A stretch of DNA of 64,000 bases from assembly GCF_050278625.1 (NCBI RefSeq), contig NZ_JBNNTI010000008.1:47566-111565 (forward strand), written 5' to 3'. Shown here piece after piece: positions 45,544-53,769 of this stretch. The notes under the pieces are model-generated. The model ran no database searches. It was not told the DNA's origin and saw nothing but the letters and a program-made list of their open reading frames with translations. This stretch comes from Viridibacillus sp050278625 (lineage in GTDB: Bacteria > Bacillota > Bacilli > Bacillales_A > Planococcaceae). The position numbers were made by a program, and so were the translations under genes. How positions within the stretch are numbered: the stretch's first letter is position 1; the number at the start of each line of letters is the position of its first letter.

Positions 45544-46257
45544 TTGAGCAATCACATAAAAACAGAATTGAAGATTGAAACAATAAATGATTTAGGTGCA
45601 TTATATGACCGAGCATTTAATGTTGTAAAAAACGCCTTAGATAAGGGTTCTAAAAACTTTGGCTTGGCTACAGGTGGTACAATGTTACCTCTTTATGACC
45701 GAATTCGTAATAGTGATCTTGATTTTACTCAGTGTAAAAGTGTTAACTTAGATGAATATGTTGGACTACCAAAAGCTCATCCTGAGAGTTACATAGCATT
45801 TATGAAACAACAACTGTTCCATGATAAACCATTTAAAAAATCTAATTTACCTAATGGCGAAGCAGTAGATCCACACGCAGAAGCTGCTCGTTATGAAATG
45901 CTTTTACAACAAATGACTTTGGATTTCCAATTACTTGGTATTGGGGAAAACGGACATATTGGCTTTAATGAACCAGGTACACCATTTGATAGCGAAACAC
46001 ATGTTGTAGAACTTGAAGAATCAACAAGAATAGCAAATGCACGATTTTTCAATTCTTTAAATGAAGTACCTACAGAAGCAATTACAATGGGGATTTCTTC
46101 AATCATGCGTGCTAAACAAATTTTATTAATTGCAGTTGGTGAAAAGAAACGTCCTGCTTTAGAAGCATTGTTAAAAGGTGAAGTTACAGAGGAAATACCA
46201 GTAACGATCTTAAAAAAACATCCGAATGTAATTGTGTTAACAGATTTGGTTATCTAA
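45544..46257 (+). CDS. nagB: Glucosamine-6-phosphate deaminase NagB
   Basis: NagB turns glucosamine-6-phosphate into fructose-6-phosphate and ammonia. The start is TTG at 45544, eight bases after AGAAGGTG. The 237-residue product has GLATGGTMLPLYDRI, NLDEYVG, the active-site LGIGENGHIGFNEPG and AITMGISSIM. It stands apart from nagA, with its own terminator and a 587-base gap following, unlike the usual nagAB operon. Confidence 0.95.
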   Translation: MSNHIKTELKIETINDLGALYDRAFNVVKNALDKGSKNFGLATGGTMLPLYDRIRNSDLDFTQCKSVNLDEYVGLPKAHPESYIAFMKQQLFHDKPFKKSNLPNGEAVDPHAEAARYEMLLQQMTLDFQLLGIGENGHIGFNEPGTPFDSETHVVELEESTRIANARFFNSLNEVPTEAITMGISSIMRAKQILLIAVGEKKRPALEALLKGEVTEEIPVTILKKHPNVIVLTDLVI

Positions 46258-46273
46258 ATAGAGTGTTTACACA

Positions 46274-46327
46274 AATCTTTCAGGTGAATGGGTATTGTCT
46301 ATCCCAAGCAACTTGAAAGATTTTTTG
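46274..46327 (+). terminator. Terminator after nagB
   Basis: AATCTTTCA (46274-46282) pairs with TGAAAGATT (46314-46322), enclosing a smaller GGG/CCC hairpin, with Ts following. Confidence 0.75.
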
Positions 46328-46542
46328 AATTTCGCAGATAAAAAAATGTCGGTGAGAGTAGTAAATACTTATGAGAGAGAATATAGTTTAGATATAGGAG
46401 GAGTATTTTTGCGGAATAAAGTATGAACTCGAAACTGAGAAAAGAAGCTTATAAACTAACTGTTATAAGTTGAAACAGACTTACTATTCTATTTATTTTG
46501 TAAAAAAATAAAGAAATATTGAATTTTTTCTTTTCATTTATA

Positions 46543-46556
46543 TGGAAACGTTTTAT
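46543..46556 (+). promoter_or_regulatory. Candidate CcpA cre site at the nagA promoter
   Basis: TGGAAACGTTTTAT agrees with the cre core (TGnAAnCGnT) but departs at the last C-A pair. It overlaps the start of a perfect -10 box TATAAT (46554-46559), so binding would block transcription, as expected for carbon catabolite repression. Confidence 0.4.
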
Positions 46557-46558
46557 AA

Positions 46559-46580
46559 TTGGTATAGACAACTATACCAA
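46559..46580 (+). promoter_or_regulatory. NagR (YvoA-type) operator before nagA
   Basis: TTGGTATAG-ACAA-CTATACCAA is a perfect 9-bp inverted repeat. It matches the GGTATAG-type site recognised by GntR-family NagR of Bacillus and starts at the last base of the -10 box. nagR lies in the same operon, so autoregulation is likely. Confidence 0.75.
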
Positions 46581-46793
46581 AAGATTTTTATGTATATATA
46601 AGATAAGATATTTTAACTAAGTGTCATTAAAGATGATTGAATCTTTGAAATTCACAATCATGACAATGATCAGTGAAGATAGGTTAAGAGAGTAGGATAG
46701 AGTTTTCAAATATTAATGTGTATACAATAGAGAACGAGAACTCGTCACTTTTTATACTTGTAAGCAATTTAGCTGAGGTAAGTTAGGATACTA

Positions 46794-46826
46794 AAAATCA
46801 GAATATACATATTTAATTCTGATTTT
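46794..46826 (+). promoter_or_regulatory. Leader hairpin just before nagA
   Basis: AAAATCAGAAT (46794-46804) and ATTCTGATTTT (46816-46826) form a perfect 11-bp stem ending in Ts, five bases before the AGGAGAG ribosome site. It resembles a weak terminator or attenuator in a leader of about 260 bases. No known riboswitch motif was recognised in this leader. Confidence 0.5.
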
Positions 46827-46844
46827 ACTTAGGAGAGACAGTAT

Positions 46845-48005
46845 ATGAGTGGAACAATTTTAATTTCAAACGTAACGATTGTTAACTATGACCAAGATGT
46901 ATTTATAGGTGATCTTTACCTTGAAGGTGGTAAAATTGCTAAAGTTGGTAAGAGATTAAGAGTTAAAGCACAACATACTATTGACGGAACTTCTAAAGGT
47001 TGGATTGTTTTCCCTGGATATATTGATATGCATATACACGGTTCAGACGGTTTTGACGTAATGGATGCAACGGAAGAAGCGTTGCAAGGCATTGCTCGTT
47101 CATTACCTAAAGAGGGTACAACAAGTTTTCTTGCCACTACTATGACGCAGTCTATAGATGTTATTGAGAAAACTCTTCAAACTGCTGCTGCATATAAAGG
47201 TGGTTTGGATGAAGCGGAAATGTTAGGGATACATGTCGAAGGCCCGTATATTTCTAAGGAAAGAGCTGGAGCACAGCCACTACAATATATTATTGAACCT
47301 TCAATTCAACAGTTTCTTCAATGGCAGGAGATTAGTGAAGGTCGTATTAAACAAATTACAGTAGCTCCTGAAGTGAATAACGGTTTTGAATTTATCGAAG
47401 CTGTTAGTAAAGTAGGAATCGTAGTATCAATAGGGCATTCAGATGCTAAGTCAGATGAAGTTGAGCGTGCCGTTCTGCTCGGTGCAAAGCAAGCAACTCA
47501 TCTATATAACCAAATGCGTCCTTTTCACCATCGAGAACCAGGAGTTGTCGGTGATGTCCTACTAGAAGATGACTTAAAAGTAGAAATAATAGCAGATTTC
47601 ATTCATAGTCATCCAAAATCAGTGAAATTTGCTTATCGGTTAAAGCAAGCCTCACGAATTATATTGATTACTGATGCAATGAGAGCTAAAGGACTCGAAT
47701 ACGGAGTGTATGATTTAGGCGGTCAAGCAGTAAAGGTAACAGAAACTGGTGCACATTTATCTGATGGTACGTTAGCTGGAAGCGTGTTAACGATGGAGCA
47801 AGCCGTAAAAAACGTGTATGCTGTCACGAAATGTTCATTACAGGAATTAGTGTCTATGTCTTCAAATAACGCTGCTAGACAACTGAAATTACCTTTGAAA
47901 GGGTATATTAATCCAGGGATGGATGCAGATTTAGTTATTTTAGATGCAAATTTAAATGTACAAAAGACTATATGCCACGGTAAAGTTGTATTTGAGAAAG
48001 AATAA
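46845..48005 (+). CDS. nagA: N-acetylglucosamine-6-phosphate deacetylase NagA
   Basis: NagA removes acetate from GlcNAc-6-phosphate, supplying NagB. The 386-residue amidohydrolase has the metal motif GYIDMHIHGSDGFD, HVEGPYISKERAGAQ, SIGHSDA, THLYNQMRPFHHREPG and the catalytic Asp in ITDAMRAKG. It is first in nagA-nagR-SIS-ptsH-ptsI, all co-oriented with gaps under 50 bases. Confidence 0.95.
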   Translation: MSGTILISNVTIVNYDQDVFIGDLYLEGGKIAKVGKRLRVKAQHTIDGTSKGWIVFPGYIDMHIHGSDGFDVMDATEEALQGIARSLPKEGTTSFLATTMTQSIDVIEKTLQTAAAYKGGLDEAEMLGIHVEGPYISKERAGAQPLQYIIEPSIQQFLQWQEISEGRIKQITVAPEVNNGFEFIEAVSKVGIVVSIGHSDAKSDEVERAVLLGAKQATHLYNQMRPFHHREPGVVGDVLLEDDLKVEIIADFIHSHPKSVKFAYRLKQASRIILITDAMRAKGLEYGVYDLGGQAVKVTETGAHLSDGTLAGSVLTMEQAVKNVYAVTKCSLQELVSMSSNNAARQLKLPLKGYINPGMDADLVILDANLNVQKTICHGKVVFEKE

Positions 48006-48050
48006 CAAGCTGTAGTTTAGTAATTAACTACATGAAAGGTGGAGAAATGC

Positions 48051-48773
48051 TTGTTAGATAAAAATTCACCAGTTCCAATGTATATACAAATTGAAGAGTT
48101 TTTAAAAGGCAAAATTTTTGAAGAGGAATATAAAGTAGGTGAAAATATTCCTTCTGAAAGAGAGTTTTCCGAACAGTTAGGCGTAAGTCGTATGACTGTA
48201 AGGCATGCTATCACAAATTTAGTTAATAGCGGTTTGCTTTATCGAGAAAAAGGTCGAGGTACTTACGTAGCGAATCCAAAATTAGAGCAGCCGTTAAGTG
48301 GACTGACTAGTTTTACGGAAGATATGCGTTCAAGAGGCTATGAACCTAGCAATAAGCTCATTCGTTTCGAAAAGATTATACCTCCAATCGACATTGCCAA
48401 AGCATTGCAAATGAAAACAGGTGATGAAGTATTTTCGGTTGTTCGAATTCGTAACGCAGATCAGCTACCAATGGCCATTGAAAGAACGTATATACCTGTA
48501 GAAATTATTCCCGATTTAGATAAGAGTATGGTTTTGGGTTCGTTATACTCACTAATTGAAGAACGAAATCATCAAAAGATTGGTCATGCTTCTCAATTAA
48601 TGGAAGCAGCACTCGTAACAAAAGAAGATAGCAAACTACTGAATATTGAGCAACCATCAGCTGTATTAATTATCGAACGAAAAAGTTATTTAAACACTGG
48701 AGTACCATTTGAATTAGTGCGTAGTACATATCGTGCAGATCGCTATAAATTTATCAGTGAAATTCAGAGGTGA
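48051..48773 (+). CDS. nagR: GntR/HutC-family repressor NagR
   Basis: The 240-residue regulator has an N-terminal winged helix (FSEQLGVSRMTVRHAITNL, GRGTYVA) and a C-terminal UTRA effector domain (from about residue 90). Such NagR proteins release DNA when bound to glucosamine-6-phosphate or GlcNAc-6-phosphate. The TTG at 48051 has AAAGGTGGAG six bases upstream. Matching operators are at 46559, 52892 and 52997. Confidence 0.9.
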   Translation: MLDKNSPVPMYIQIEEFLKGKIFEEEYKVGENIPSEREFSEQLGVSRMTVRHAITNLVNSGLLYREKGRGTYVANPKLEQPLSGLTSFTEDMRSRGYEPSNKLIRFEKIIPPIDIAKALQMKTGDEVFSVVRIRNADQLPMAIERTYIPVEIIPDLDKSMVLGSLYSLIEERNHQKIGHASQLMEAALVTKEDSKLLNIEQPSAVLIIERKSYLNTGVPFELVRSTYRADRYKFISEIQR

Positions 48774-48777
48774 TAAC

Positions 48778-49497
48778 ATGCATCAATATTTTCAAGAGGT
48801 TCAACAATTATTAAACGTTATTGTAGAAGAAGAACAATCTAATATGACAAAAGCTGCCGAATTGATTGCAGAGCGTATTCAAAAAGGAGGCATTTTACAA
48901 CTATTCGGTTGTGGTCACTCGCATATATTAGCTCAAGAAGCTTTTTACCGGGCAGGTGGTTTAGTACCTGTTCGCCCCATATTCATAGAGCCTTTGATGC
49001 TACATAAAGGTGCACTAACTTCTTCTTCTAATGAAAAGGATCCTAATTTCATAGCACAACATCGTCATCAATTTGAGTTTAACTCAAATGATGTATTAAT
49101 TATTGTTTCCACGTCAGGTAGAAATGTTGTACCCATTGATGTAGCACTACTAGCAAAAGAATCTGGGGTGCGTGTAATTTCATTACAGTCTCTTCATTAT
49201 AAAGAGCAAGTATCAAAACATAGCACACGAAAACGTCTAGAGGAAACAGTAGATTTCGTTTTAGATACACATATTCCAATAGGTGATGGATTGTTATGGC
49301 AAGATAGCGTACAGTATGGCCCTGCTTCTACAACAATCGGTTCAGCCATATTGAATACGACGCTATCTCAAGTGATTGAAATTCTTGCTAGAGAAGGTGA
49401 AGAGCCACCTGTATTTGAAAGTGCAAATCTAGATGGTAGTCAAGAGAAAAATGATTATATGATAGCAAAGTATAGTAGACGAATAAACTTCGAATAA
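48778..49497 (+). CDS. SIS-domain sugar-phosphate protein (UPF0309-like)
   Basis: The 239-residue protein has a SIS fold: FGCGHSHILAQEAFYRAGG (near residue 41) and the phosphosugar-binding VSTSGRNVVPIDVAL (near 107). It resembles the UPF0309 group of sugar isomerase-domain proteins rather than full-length MurQ etherase. Its place between nagR and ptsH suggests work on an amino-sugar phosphate, perhaps an isomerase or lyase step. The ATG follows GAGGTGATAAC, four bases after nagR. Confidence 0.8.
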   Translation: MHQYFQEVQQLLNVIVEEEQSNMTKAAELIAERIQKGGILQLFGCGHSHILAQEAFYRAGGLVPVRPIFIEPLMLHKGALTSSSNEKDPNFIAQHRHQFEFNSNDVLIIVSTSGRNVVPIDVALLAKESGVRVISLQSLHYKEQVSKHSTRKRLEETVDFVLDTHIPIGDGLLWQDSVQYGPASTTIGSAILNTTLSQVIEILAREGEEPPVFESANLDGSQEKNDYMIAKYSRRINFE

Positions 49498-49520
49498 ATA
49501 TAAGTACGGGGGAGATTAAT

Positions 49521-49790
49521 ATGGAGAAAACATTTAAAATTACTAGTCCAGTAGGATTACATGCACGTCCATCAACAGTATTAGTTGCAGGTGTAACACC
49601 TTTTGCATCAGATATACAGCTCGAGTACAAAGGTAAAACAGTCAATTTAAAATCTATTTTGGGCGTTATGTCATTAGGCGTTCCAACCGGTGAAGTTGTA
49701 ACTATTAAAGCAGATGGTCCAGATGCAGAAGCAGCACTCGCAAAAGTTTCAGAATTGATGATTTCAGAAGGCCTAGGACAAGAATGTTAG
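49521..49790 (+). CDS. ptsH: Phosphocarrier protein HPr
   Basis: HPr passes phosphate from EI to sugar-specific EIIA proteins. The 89-residue product has the active histidine in GLHARPSTVLV (residue 15) and the regulatory serine in NLKSILGVMSLG (residue 46), the site used by HPr kinase in Firmicutes. It overlaps ptsI by seven bases. GGGGGAG precedes the ATG. Confidence 0.95.
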   Translation: MEKTFKITSPVGLHARPSTVLVAGVTPFASDIQLEYKGKTVNLKSILGVMSLGVPTGEVVTIKADGPDAEAALAKVSELMISEGLGQEC

Positions 49791-51502
49791 AGATTAAAGG
49801 CATTGCAGTCTCAAATGGTATAGCTATAGCGAATGCGTACTGCTTAGTAGAACCAGATCTTTCCTTTGACAAATTGACTATTACTAATATAGAAGCGGAG
49901 AAATTACGCTTTAATGCAGTTGTTTCTAAGACGAAAATGGAACTAGAAGCGATTCGTGAAGCTGCGGAGAAGAAATTTGGTCACGATAAAGCAGAAATCT
50001 TTTCCGCACACTTACTAGTATTACAAGACCCAGAGATGTTAAACGCGATTGAAGTCCAGATTAGTGAAGGTATAAATGCCGAATTTGCTTTACAAGAAAC
50101 ATCAACTATGTTTATTAAGTTATTTGAATCTATGGATAATGAATACATGCAAGAACGCGCAGCTGATATTCGCGATGTAGCAAAGCGTTTATTGGCAAAT
50201 TTATTGGGCATTGAATTACCTGATTATAGTCGTTTATCAAATGATGTAATTATCGTTGCTGATGATTTGACACCATCGATGACTGCACAGCTTGATAAAA
50301 CGCATGTAAAGGGCTTTGTAACAAATATTGGAGGGCGTACATCTCACTCAGCTATTCTTGCAAGAACAATGGAGATACCTGCTGTTGTAGGTACGAAATT
50401 GGCAACAACTATTATACCTCATGGAGCAAAGCTTATATTAGATGGCGCAAAAGGAACTGTAATATTAGATGCCACAGAAGAAATCGTTGCGGACTATTTA
50501 TTAGCTCAAGAAGCGTTTGTAGCAGAGAGTGCAATGTTCCAGCACTTTGTGACATCTGAAAGCGTAAGTGCAGATGGATACTATATAGAGTTAGCAGGCA
50601 ATATTGGTAAGCCAGAGGATGTAGATAATGTTTTGGCTAACGGAGGTGATGGAATTGGCTTATTCCGCACAGAGTTTTTATATATGGACCGTCAAGAATT
50701 ACCATCAGAAGAAGAGCAATTTACGGCTTACAAAACAGTACTTGAAAAGATGGGAAGTAAACCAACTGTTGTTAGAACATTGGATATAGGTGGTGACAAA
50801 GAATTACCATATTTGAAATTAGAGCATGAGATGAATCCTTTCTTAGGACATAGAGCTGTAAGACTTTGTTTGGAACAACAGGATATATTCCGTACGCAGC
50901 TACGTGCACTTCTCCGTGCAAGTATATACGGTAATTTGAAAATCATGTTCCCTATGATTGCAACACTCGATGAATTCCGCAAAGCGAAGGCATTATTAGA
51001 TGAGGAACAAGAGAAGTTATTAATAGAAGGAATTGAAGTTTCAACAGATATTGAAATTGGAATGATGGTAGAAATTCCTTCAGCGGCTCTCATTGCAGAT
51101 TTATTTGCTAAAGAAGCTGATTTCTTATCTATTGGTACAAATGATTTAATCCAATATACTTTAGCTGCTGATCGTATGAATGAAAAAGTTGCTTACTTGT
51201 ATCAACCATTTCATCCTGCCATTTTGCGCCTAGTGAAAATGGTGATTGATGCCGCTCATGCTAATGGTAAATGGGTAGGAATGTGTGGAGAAATGGCTGG
51301 AGATGAGATAGCTATACCTATTCTTCTTGCTTTAGGATTGGATGAATTTTCAATGAGTGCATCTTCTATATTACGTGCGCGTGCGCAAATTTCGGACCTC
51401 TCAAAAGAAGAATTAACACAACATTTAGAAAAAATAATGCTACTAGCTACATCAATGGAAGTAGAACAATATATGAAAAAACTATTAGATATGAACAATT
51501 AA
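49784..51502 (+). CDS. ptsI: PTS enzyme I
   Basis: Enzyme I takes phosphate from phosphoenolpyruvate and gives it to HPr. The 572-residue protein has the phosphorylated histidine in GGRTSHSAILAR (near 190), GIGLFRTEFLYM, FLGHRAVRLCL, and the C-terminal PEP-binding SIGTNDLIQYT and GMCGEMAGD. Translation is coupled to ptsH. This appears to be the general EI gene placed inside a GlcNAc operon. Confidence 0.96.
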   Translation: MLEIKGIAVSNGIAIANAYCLVEPDLSFDKLTITNIEAEKLRFNAVVSKTKMELEAIREAAEKKFGHDKAEIFSAHLLVLQDPEMLNAIEVQISEGINAEFALQETSTMFIKLFESMDNEYMQERAADIRDVAKRLLANLLGIELPDYSRLSNDVIIVADDLTPSMTAQLDKTHVKGFVTNIGGRTSHSAILARTMEIPAVVGTKLATTIIPHGAKLILDGAKGTVILDATEEIVADYLLAQEAFVAESAMFQHFVTSESVSADGYYIELAGNIGKPEDVDNVLANGGDGIGLFRTEFLYMDRQELPSEEEQFTAYKTVLEKMGSKPTVVRTLDIGGDKELPYLKLEHEMNPFLGHRAVRLCLEQQDIFRTQLRALLRASIYGNLKIMFPMIATLDEFRKAKALLDEEQEKLLIEGIEVSTDIEIGMMVEIPSAALIADLFAKEADFLSIGTNDLIQYTLAADRMNEKVAYLYQPFHPAILRLVKMVIDAAHANGKWVGMCGEMAGDEIAIPILLALGLDEFSMSASSILRARAQISDLSKEELTQHLEKIMLLATSMEVEQYMKKLLDMNN

Positions 51503-51542
51503 TTTGATTATTACTACAAAGGAATTTTTCATGTGTCAATGG

Positions 51543-51585
51543 AATGTCGGCAACCCCTGAAGATTGGAATTGCCGACATTTTTTA
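51543..51585 (+). terminator. Intrinsic terminator after ptsI
   Basis: AATGTCGGCAA (51543-51553) and TTGCCGACATT (51570-51580) form a perfect 11-bp stem followed by Ts, closing the nagA-ptsI operon. Confidence 0.88.
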
Positions 51586-51667
51586 TACAAAAAAATATCA
51601 ATAAAACCATTATAATTCCCATAATTAGAAGATATAACGCAGTTGTACTATTAAGGGGGAGATACCG

Positions 51668-52840
51668 ATGATTCAATTAGTACCACTAGAGGATAGTGAA
51701 CAAGTTCATCGATTGCGAGATTATAGTTTTTCGAATAAATATATTGGAGAAAAAAGAGAAGATTTCCAACACTGGATAGAATATAGTACAACGATTGGAG
51801 CATATGATGGAAGAAAATTAGTTGGTCAATTGCTCATACTCCCTTTGAATATGACTATTCATCAAATCTCGTACAAAATGGGGGGGATTGGATTTGTATG
51901 TACTTATCCAGAGTATCGAAATAGAGGAATTATGAAAAAACTCATGATTCGTGCTTTGGAAGAAATGCGAGAAAATGGCCAATGTATTTCTGTATTAGCT
52001 CCATTTTCTGTCTCTTTTTATCGTTATTTTGGGTGGGAATTATTTTTTGATAAGCTCAATTACTCAATACCTAGTGAAGCGTTCCCTAATTTCGGTAACC
52101 AGTTAGATGATATAAAAAGATTTAGTTTTGAATGGCTTGATGAACAACTTTTTGAAGACGTCTATACTTTTTATAATGACAATGCAGATGGTGTTAATGG
52201 CTTTATGAAGCGTGATGCTACTTGGTGGAAAAGAATTAAACGCAGAGAGTCTGATAGTCATTTTGCGGTTTATTATAAAGACGATAAAATCCATGGTTTT
52301 ATACGCTATCAAATTCAAAATCTCACTTTTATTATTAAAGAATTTGTCGTAAAGGATTATTTTGCTGAACAGGCAATTTGGCGTTATGTTTCTTCTCATA
52401 GTGCAAGTGTTTATCATATTACTGGTAATACTACAGCAACGAGTCATTTTGGATTCCATTTTAACCAGCCACAGTTTAAAAAAGAAGTTGTTCAAGACTG
52501 TATGGTGAGAATTGTAGATGTTGCAGCGTTTTTAAAAGAATACAATTGGGCGGAATTAACGGAAAACTTGTATTTACGTATTCAGGACCCGTTTGCCCAG
52601 TGGAATGAGAAGCTTTACTGTATTACTAATGGGGGGCATATTGAAGTAGTCAAAACAGATAACATTGAGAAAGATCAAGTTTTATCGTTGTCGATTAATA
52701 TTTTTTCAGCTTTAATAGTAGGGTATTTAACTGTTACAGAAGCCGTGCTCTATGCTAATCATCTACTAGATGGAAAAGCCTTAAATCTTTGGATTAAAGC
52801 TTTAAAATCAGAAAAACCGTCATTTTATGAGTATTTTTAA
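51668..52840 (+). CDS. Eis-like GNAT acetyltransferase
   Basis: The 390-residue protein has an N-terminal GNAT domain with the acetyl-CoA loop CTYPEYRNRGIMKKLMIRAL (about 80-100) and FYRYFGWELFF, a second degenerate GNAT domain and a C-terminal sterol-carrier-like region (about 285-390), the plan of Eis-type multi-domain acetyltransferases. The substrate is unknown. It stands alone between the two PTS blocks, behind AAGGGGGAG, with its own probable promoter. Confidence 0.85.
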   Translation: MIQLVPLEDSEQVHRLRDYSFSNKYIGEKREDFQHWIEYSTTIGAYDGRKLVGQLLILPLNMTIHQISYKMGGIGFVCTYPEYRNRGIMKKLMIRALEEMRENGQCISVLAPFSVSFYRYFGWELFFDKLNYSIPSEAFPNFGNQLDDIKRFSFEWLDEQLFEDVYTFYNDNADGVNGFMKRDATWWKRIKRRESDSHFAVYYKDDKIHGFIRYQIQNLTFIIKEFVVKDYFAEQAIWRYVSSHSASVYHITGNTTATSHFGFHFNQPQFKKEVVQDCMVRIVDVAAFLKEYNWAELTENLYLRIQDPFAQWNEKLYCITNGGHIEVVKTDNIEKDQVLSLSINIFSALIVGYLTVTEAVLYANHLLDGKALNLWIKALKSEKPSFYEYF

Positions 52841-52891
52841 TATGTACTTAGACAAAGATATTTTATGCAAAAAATTTTTCGAGAAAAATTT

Positions 52892-52903
52892 TGGACTATA
52901 CCA
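52892..52903 (+). promoter_or_regulatory. Second candidate NagR operator, upstream site
   Basis: TGGACTATACCA has TGG/CCA arms about a TA centre and reads TGGTATAGTCCA on the other strand, one base from the site at 52997. The dyad centres are 105 bp apart. Confidence 0.45.
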
Positions 52904-52996
52904 GTTGCTAGAAAAAACAGTAAATTCAAGCTATTTAGTGATGTGCCAATAAAAAAATGCGAAAAAAAAGGAAAATAATGCGTTTTAAGGGTATTG

Positions 52997-53008
52997 TGGT
53001 ATAGACCA
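52997..53008 (+). promoter_or_regulatory. NagR operator at the PTS operon promoter
   Basis: TGGTATAGACCA fits the NagR dyad. It overlaps a likely promoter made of TTGTGG (52994-52999), a 17-base spacer and TATTCT (53017-53022, with TGn extension), so a bound repressor would cover the -35 box and spacer. Confidence 0.65.
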
Positions 53009-53060
53009 ATTTCTGCTATTCTCAATTTAGGAGTTATATTACAAAAAAGGGGTGCTCTTC

Positions 53061-53372
53061 ATGAAAAATATTATGCTCGTTTGTGCTGCAGGTATGAGTA
53101 CTAGTTTACTAGTAACTAAAATGCAAAAGGCTGCTGAGGGACAAAATTTAGCTGCAGATATTTTCGCAATTTCAGAAAGTGAAGTTGATTCAACATTAAA
53201 AACAAAAAATATCGATGTCTTATTATTGGGGCCTCAAGTACGTTATTTGAAAGGACCTTTTGAAGCAAAATATAAAGCTAAAAACTTCCCAATCGAAGTG
53301 ATCAATATGAGTGATTATGGCATGATGAACGGCGAAAAAGTATTGCAGCACGCACTTAATTTAATCGGATAG
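53061..53372 (+). CDS. PTS lactose/cellobiose-family IIB component
   Basis: The 103-residue cytoplasmic protein has the phosphorylated cysteine near residue 8 in LVCAAGMSTSLLV and LLGPQVRYLK, typical of the chitobiose/cellobiose IIB family. The ATG at 53061 follows AAAAGGGGTG. First gene of IIB-IIA-IIC-mupG. Confidence 0.93.
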   Translation: MKNIMLVCAAGMSTSLLVTKMQKAAEGQNLAADIFAISESEVDSTLKTKNIDVLLLGPQVRYLKGPFEAKYKAKNFPIEVINMSDYGMMNGEKVLQHALNLIG

Positions 53373-53390
53373 TCAAGGAGGGTTACGGTC

Positions 53391-53711
53391 ATGCAAGAAA
53401 CGGATTTGTTACAGTCAATTATGGGGCTGATTTTGCATAGTGGAAACGTAAAAAGTGATTGTATGGAAGCGATTCAACTTGCTAAACAAGGAAATGTAAG
53501 CGCTGCTAAAGAGAAAATAACATTAGCTAATAAATCTTTAGTAGAAGCACATCATTCTCAAACCGCATTATTAACACAAGAAGCTAGAGGAGAAAAAGTA
53601 GAGGTTTCAATAATGTTGATCCATGCACAGGATCACTTGATGAATGCCATAACTTTTAAGGATTTAGCAATAGAAATTATAGATTTATATGACCGTCCAC
53701 AAGGGGCTTAA
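53391..53711 (+). CDS. PTS lactose/cellobiose-family IIA component
   Basis: The 106-residue helical protein has the phospho-accepting His in LVEAHHSQTALLTQEA and the metal-site end VSIMLIHAQDHLMNAI. It takes phosphate from HPr and gives it to IIB. Good AAGGAGGGTTA site before the ATG. Confidence 0.93.
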   Translation: MQETDLLQSIMGLILHSGNVKSDCMEAIQLAKQGNVSAAKEKITLANKSLVEAHHSQTALLTQEARGEKVEVSIMLIHAQDHLMNAITFKDLAIEIIDLYDRPQGA

Positions 53712-53769
53712 CATCAATCTTGATGTTTACCATAGAAATAATCTATAACACAAAGGAGAGTGGAGAGGG

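Noticed and set aside
46380..46426. Small gene after ATAGGAGGAG near 46400
   Set aside because: A strong ribosome-site-like sequence is present, but the frame from TTG closes after five codons; perhaps a relic or a leader, not a gene.
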